The position numbers and the translations under genes are program-made. Below, piece by piece: positions 6,640 through 9,985 of a stretch of 9,985 bases of DNA; position 1 is the stretch's first letter, and each line of letters starts with the position of its first letter. The notes under the pieces were generated by a model. The model saw nothing but the letters and a program-made list of their open reading frames with translations. It did not search any database and had not been told where the DNA came from. This DNA comes from Alphaproteobacteria bacterium (GTDB lineage Bacteria; Pseudomonadota; Alphaproteobacteria; Rhizobiales; Aestuariivirgaceae): contig JAPLOT010000308.1 of assembly GCA_026400595.1 (NCBI GenBank), positions 1 through 9,985 on the forward strand, in the 5' to 3' direction.

Positions 6640-6906
6640 GTGAGATTGGCCCTGAGTACGGGGATGCTCATCTGTGGCCTCGACGGATCGGCGGCACATA
6701 ACTGCACCTGCAGGGCCGGCGGGACGGATTATGCGCAAGGCGAGGTCCGGTGCATCATGGGCAAGCTGTCCCGCTGCGACATGAACCAGAACAATTCGAG
6801 TTGGAAAGTCATCGCCGAAACATGCCCGGAAGCCACCTTGCCCGCCACCTCCGGCGCCTTGCTGTCCCGTCTGCTGCCGCGATTGCCGTCCTTGCCGCAC
6901 TGCTGA
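6640..6906 (+). CDS. Small Cys-rich probable exported protein
   Basis: 88 residues from a GTG start; ATG 6664 is an alternative. I do not know a function. The amino end (about 1-19) is a weak signal-peptide candidate ending in GSAA, followed by a mature part with C22, C24, C38, C46 and C62 and a segment SRCDMNQNNSSWKVIAETCPEA. From memory this resembles short periplasmic proteins of Rhizobiales with a RC...NN(S/T)SW...CP pattern, so I think it is a real gene; I cannot name the family. The homologous part seems to end near residue 65; the last 23 or so residues (TLPATS to the final Cys) look unconstrained and are read over the start and signal peptide of the RNase T2 gene, which overlaps it by 85 bases in another frame. 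No good ribosome site precedes GTG 6640, so the start is uncertain. Confidence 0.6.
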   Translation: MRLALSTGMLICGLDGSAAHNCTCRAGGTDYAQGEVRCIMGKLSRCDMNQNNSSWKVIAETCPEATLPATSGALLSRLLPRLPSLPHC

Positions 6907-7520
6907 TCCTGCCCGCCCTGGCGCGGGACAACCGGCCAGGCCAGTTCGACTATTTCGTCCTTTCGCTGTCCTGGTCACCAACCTTCTGTGCCGGACCGGA
7001 CGGGGACCGCGATCCTTCGCAATGCGCGCCGGGACGTCGATTCGCCTTCGTCGTCCATGGGCTTTGGCCGCAGAACCGGGACGGGACATGGCCCGAGTTC
7101 TGCGCGTCCCGCGAGACCTGGGTGCCGCAGAAGGTGATCGAAGGGATGATGAGAATCATGCCCTCCAAGCGGCTGATCATCCACCAGTGGCGGAAGCACG
7201 GCAGCTGCTCCGGGCTGACGATCGAGAACTACTTCCTGGCCACGCGGCTTCTCTTCGGCAAGTTGAAGATTCCGGCGCGCTATCTGTCGCCCCAGGCGAC
7301 GATCCAGACAACGCCCGAACAGCTGGTTCTGGATTTCGTCAAGACCAACCGCGACCTGACGGCGGGCATGATCTCCGTGCAATGCGGCAATGCGCGGGAT
7401 ACTGCGCGGCTCTCCGAGCTCCGCATCTGCATCGACAGGCGCGGAGATTTCGGGCAATGCGGGGCCGGAGCCCAGCGGCAGTGCAGGGCGCAGACCCTGG
7501 TCATGCCGCCCGTGAGATAG
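6822..7520 (+). CDS. RNase T2 family ribonuclease, exported
   Basis: A 232-residue precursor of an acid-type ribonuclease that cuts RNA through a 2',3'-cyclic phosphate; it should act in the periplasm or outside the cell. Signal peptide about 1-34 (basic HLARHLRR, hydrophobic core to about 33, ALA before cleavage). Family features in order: LSLSWSPTFC (47-56), the first active-site motif VVHGLWPQ with H79 (77-84), and the second motif HQWRKHGSCSG with H121 and H126 (121-131). The Glu normally found in this second motif (HEWxKHG) is Gln122 here. Cys at 56, 68, 94, 129, 188, 203, 213 and 221 suit the disulfide-rich fold. ATG 6822 is preferred to the in-frame ATG 6750, which would add 24 residues before a normal signal peptide; GGAAAG (6803-6808) lies 13 bases upstream. 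It starts inside the Cys-rich gene and ends seven bases before the amidotransferase gene, suggesting one operon. Confidence 0.9.
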   Translation: MPGSHLARHLRRLAVPSAAAIAVLAALLILPALARDNRPGQFDYFVLSLSWSPTFCAGPDGDRDPSQCAPGRRFAFVVHGLWPQNRDGTWPEFCASRETWVPQKVIEGMMRIMPSKRLIIHQWRKHGSCSGLTIENYFLATRLLFGKLKIPARYLSPQATIQTTPEQLVLDFVKTNRDLTAGMISVQCGNARDTARLSELRICIDRRGDFGQCGAGAQRQCRAQTLVMPPVR

Positions 7521-7527
7521 GATTGTC

Positions 7528-8253
7528 ATGAAGCGCGCCCTTGTCTTCCAGCACATGAACCACGACCATCCCGGCCGGTTCCTCGACTATTTCGCGGAGG
7601 ATGGAATCATCCCGGAACACGTGCGTCTCTTCGAAGGGCAGGACATCCCGGATCTCGCCCCCTACGACTTTCTTTTCGTGCTGGGTGGGTCCCAGGATAC
7701 CTGGCAGGAGGAGCAGTATCCCTGGCTCAGGGGCGAGAAGGAGGCGATCCGCGAATGGGTCATGGACCGCGCGAGGCCCTATTTCGGTGTCTGCCTTGGC
7801 CATCAGCTTCTCTGCACCGCGCTGGGCGGCGAAGTGGCGCCGGCAAATCAAGGCGAAGTCGGGGTTCATGAGGTTCAACTGACCGATGACGGACACGACC
7901 ATGCCCTGTTCAGGGGCCTCGACCCGAGCCACAAGGTGATGCAATGGCACATGGCCGAAGTGAAGCGTGCGCCACAGCAGGGGCGTATCCTGGCGCGGTC
8001 GGATGCCACTGCGGTGCAGACCCTGGCGATCGGTGATCATGCCATCGGCACGCAGTTCCATTGCGAGTTCACGCCCCAGACGGTGGCAACCTGGTCTTCG
8101 ATCCCGGGTGCGTTGGACAGCCTGGAACGGCATCTGGGACCGGGGGCCTACCAGAAGCTGGTGGTGGAATCCTTCCCGCTCATGCCCCGCATGGCATCCA
8201 TGACCCGGCGCATCTATGACAATCTCATGGAAGCGACCGGGCTGCGTAGATAG
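7528..8253 (+). CDS. Class I glutamine amidotransferase domain protein (GMP-synthase-like)
   Basis: A 241-residue stand-alone glutaminase domain. The catalytic triad of class I amidotransferases is present: nucleophile Cys89 in FGVCLGHQLL, and His178 and Glu180 in QFHCEFTP. An oxyanion-type loop VLGGSQDTW is at 51-59. Such proteins hydrolyse glutamine or gamma-glutamyl compounds in the cytoplasm; the partner or true substrate of this subfamily is not evident from sequence, and no synthetase partner is nearby. Length is normal for the stand-alone group. ATG 7528 follows AGGA (7519-7522), which overlaps the stop of the RNase T2 gene, so the two genes are probably co-transcribed, although one product acts outside and one inside. 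Its stop is only three bases from that of prmB on the other strand. Confidence 0.88.
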   Translation: MKRALVFQHMNHDHPGRFLDYFAEDGIIPEHVRLFEGQDIPDLAPYDFLFVLGGSQDTWQEEQYPWLRGEKEAIREWVMDRARPYFGVCLGHQLLCTALGGEVAPANQGEVGVHEVQLTDDGHDHALFRGLDPSHKVMQWHMAEVKRAPQQGRILARSDATAVQTLAIGDHAIGTQFHCEFTPQTVATWSSIPGALDSLERHLGPGAYQKLVVESFPLMPRMASMTRRIYDNLMEATGLRR

Positions 8254-8256
8254 CAG

Positions 8257-9111
8257 TCAGCCAGCCAGCGCCTCGCGGGTGATCCAGAAGACTTCGCCTT
8301 CGCTCTCCTCGGTATCGAGCCAGAGGAAATCAAGCTGAGGGTACTCGTCTTCCAGAATGCCCCGCCCTGTACCGATTTCGCAGAGCAAGCCGCCGCCCGG
8401 ATTCAGATGTGCGGCGGATTCGGCCAGAATGCGTCGAACCAGATCGAGGCCGTCCTCGCCGCCGAGATGCGCCATGACCGGCTCATGGGCATATTCCGGC
8501 GCGAAGGCCTCGACTTCGGCCGCATAGCCAGGCTCGTGAACGCGGGCCAGTTGCACGTCGCTGTGGTCATCAACGTTTGTTCGGGCGACCTCCAGCGCAT
8601 CGGCCGACAGTTCCACCGCGTCGATGTCGGCGTTGGGGAAGGCATTGGCGGCAAGTATTGCAAGGCATCCGGAGCCGGTACAGAGATCCAGCACGGCGCC
8701 GACGCGTTCCGGATCGCCGCTGAGGCTGGCCTCGCCTGCAAAGAGCCCCGACATCATGAGTTCCCCGATATAGGACCGTGGCACGATCACGCGCTCGTCG
8801 ACGTAGAAGGGAATGCCGCCAATATAGATCCGCTTCGTGAGATAGGCGGCAGGCTTGCGCAAGATGACGCGGTCGCGGATCAGTTCGGCCAGCCGGCGGC
8901 GCTCGGGTTCGAGAAGCCGTGCATCGAGCCAGGGATTGATGTCGTCAACCGGCAGGTGCAGCGTTTCGAGAATGATGAAGGCGGCCTCATCAAGGGCCGA
9001 GGTGGTGCCATGGCCATGGGCGATCTTCGCCTCGGCAAAGCTGCTGAGCGCCCAGCGCAGAAAATCCCTGACGGTCTCAAGCTGGCTGGCGGCGGCTTCG
9101 GCGTCGGGCAT
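8257..9111 (-). CDS. prmB: Ribosomal protein L3 glutamine N5-methyltransferase, lacking the NPPY motif
   Basis: 284 residues, shorter than usual (E. coli PrmB 310). Intact members methylate a glutamine of ribosomal protein L3 using S-adenosylmethionine. The amino-terminal helical domain (LETVRDFLRWA, FGHGT-like AHGHGT, DEAAFIILETLHLP) and linker (ERVIVPRSYIGELM, 106-119) are typical. Cofactor motif DLCTGSGCLAI is at 142-152 and DAVELS at 164-169. After NVDDHSDVQLAR the family should read through a DLF...YDLIxxNPPY segment; here only VHEPGYAAEVEAFAPEYAHEP follows (191-211), so about 20-25 residues are missing and the catalytic Asn-Pro-Pro-Tyr is absent, EPGY (193-196) standing in its place. 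The rest, through EIGTGR (245-250) and FWITRE, is normal. Catalysis is probably lost. ATG 9111 has GGAGGA eight bases upstream and starts inside the end of the permease gene. Confidence 0.85.
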   Translation of the reverse strand: MPDAEAAASQLETVRDFLRWALSSFAEAKIAHGHGTTSALDEAAFIILETLHLPVDDINPWLDARLLEPERRRLAELIRDRVILRKPAAYLTKRIYIGGIPFYVDERVIVPRSYIGELMMSGLFAGEASLSGDPERVGAVLDLCTGSGCLAILAANAFPNADIDAVELSADALEVARTNVDDHSDVQLARVHEPGYAAEVEAFAPEYAHEPVMAHLGGEDGLDLVRRILAESAAHLNPGGGLLCEIGTGRGILEDEYPQLDFLWLDTEESEGEVFWITREALAG

Positions 9112-9985
9112 TGCGGCGGTCCTCCGTGGCGCTGAAGAGCGTCTGAATCACGATGGCTCCCAAGATCACAGCCCCACCGATGAAAGTCCAGACAGGGGGC
9201 AGTTCGCGCACCGCCAGCCAGGCCCAGAGCGGCGACAGGGTGGGCTCGACAAGAGCGATCAGCGACAGCTGCGCAGCCGGGACGCTTCGCGATCCGATCG
9301 TAAACAGGATGAGGCCGAGCGTCAGCTGGATGGCTCCCATGACGAAGATCCATCCGAGGTTCTGCCAGCCGATTGCGAGGCTCTCGACGCCAGTCGTATC
9401 TCGCAGGCCCGTCGGTAGCAGCAGCATTGCTGCGCTGACGAGTATCAGGAAGACGGCATTCCAGATCAGGGCCACCGACATTTCGGTATCCTGGCCCCAG
9501 CGCAGGAGCACGGCATAGCAGGAGAAAGAGAAGGCCGAATAGAGCGCCAGCGCCGTCCCGGTGATCGCCCCGCCACCACCATTTCCGTAGAAGATAACGC
9601 CCATTCCGGCGAGTGCGACGGTCATGGCGATCCAGGTAATGGGCGGAATGCGCTCGCGCAGGATCCAGAAGCCGATCAAGGCTGAGAGAAAGGGCGTGAT
9701 GCCGACCATGAAGATCGCATCCGCCACCGTTGTGTAGAACAGCGAGGCGACGAAGGTGAGGCCCGCCAGTCCCACGGCGATTCCGGCGATGACGGCATTG
9801 CTGCCCGCGTTGGACACATGCTTCTGCAAGGAGCCGCGGAACCTGATGCTCAGCCAACGCCCCATCAAGACCAGCAAAGTGACGGAGCGATAGAAGATGA
9901 TCTGCCAGACATCGACATCATCGGTCAGCCGGACCAATGCTCCGCCCAGGCTCCAGCATATGGCGCCTGCAGCCGTGAAAACCAC
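9077..9985 (-). CDS. DMT superfamily (EamA) permease, 5'-truncated by window
   Basis: 302 residues visible, open through the right window edge; the first visible codons read straight into FTAAGAICWSLGGALVRL, the typical first helix, so the true start is a few codons outside and the GTG at 9985 need not be it. Two EamA repeats are seen, each of about five membrane helices: the first to about 130 (including SLFYTTVADAIFMVGITPF and a WILRERIP step), the second from about 145 to 288 (including LILFTIGSRSVPAAQLSLIA and LVEPTLSPLWAWLAVRE). A strongly basic tail (RRNARRRSRR) ends the protein on the cytoplasmic side. Substrate unknown; family members export amino acids, nucleobases or other metabolites. 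The last 35 bases overlap the start of prmB on the same strand, so both are likely one transcript with coupled translation. Confidence 0.88.
   Translation of the reverse strand: MVFTAAGAICWSLGGALVRLTDDVDVWQIIFYRSVTLLVLMGRWLSIRFRGSLQKHVSNAGSNAVIAGIAVGLAGLTFVASLFYTTVADAIFMVGITPFLSALIGFWILRERIPPITWIAMTVALAGMGVIFYGNGGGGAITGTALALYSAFSFSCYAVLLRWGQDTEMSVALIWNAVFLILVSAAMLLLPTGLRDTTGVESLAIGWQNLGWIFVMGAIQLTLGLILFTIGSRSVPAAQLSLIALVEPTLSPLWAWLAVRELPPVWTFIGGAVILGAIVIQTLFSATEDRRNARRRSRRQPA

Noticed and set aside
6750..6821. RNase T2 starting at ATG 6750
   Set aside because: It would put 24 charged residues before a normal signal peptide and overlap the Cys-rich gene even more.
1..9985. CRISPR arrays, insertion sequences, tRNA or rRNA genes, attachment sites, prophage
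   Set aside because: No regularly spaced repeats, transposase frames, inverted-repeat ends or tRNA-like cloverleaf were seen on reading the window; nearly all of it is filled by genes of known families.

Overview
The window looks like ordinary chromosome of an alphaproteobacterium, probably of the Hyphomicrobiales (Rhizobiales) type. The basis is the high GC content, the alphaproteobacterial style of the predicted proteins, and the core block trmL (divergent) / petA-petB-petC / mtnP, an order I associate with that group. The lineage is inferred from protein character only; no rRNA or other marker is present.

Layout. 1-1366 (+) is the 3' part of a TadG-like protein with a von Willebrand A domain, open at the left window edge. 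1350-1811 (-) is trmL, whose end overlaps it by 17 bases. 1988-4502 (+) is the cytochrome bc1 operon: Rieske protein (petA), cytochrome b (petB, broken) and cytochrome c1 (petC), closed by a strong intrinsic terminator at 4521-4547. 4598-5470 (+) is mtnP, methylthioadenosine phosphorylase. 5471-6085 (-) is a secreted DUF922-type predicted zinc protease, abutting mtnP tail to tail. 6365-6577 (+) is a cold-shock protein. 6640-8253 (+) is a likely three-gene unit: a small Cys-rich exported protein, an RNase T2 family ribonuclease and a class I glutamine amidotransferase. 8257-9985 (-) is a DMT/EamA permease, open at the right edge, followed by and overlapping prmB.

How the genes work together. 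petABC would encode the three catalytic subunits of the quinol:cytochrome c oxidoreductase. TrmL (wobble-base 2'-O-methylation), PrmB (ribosomal protein L3 methylation), the cold-shock protein and RNase T2 all act on RNA or the translation machinery. MtnP recycles methylthioadenosine. These are mostly unrelated housekeeping genes packed tightly: three convergent pairs have essentially no space between stop codons.

What stands out. Two otherwise well-conserved genes lack their most important internal segment. petB has lost about 65 codons, including helix D with one pair of heme ligands, and changes frame at the same point. prmB has lost the NPPY catalytic motif in an in-frame gap, with EPGY at that place. 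These are either real lesions or assembly errors; raw reads would decide. I see no CRISPR array, insertion sequence, tRNA, rRNA, prophage or defence system, and no convincing new multi-gene system.
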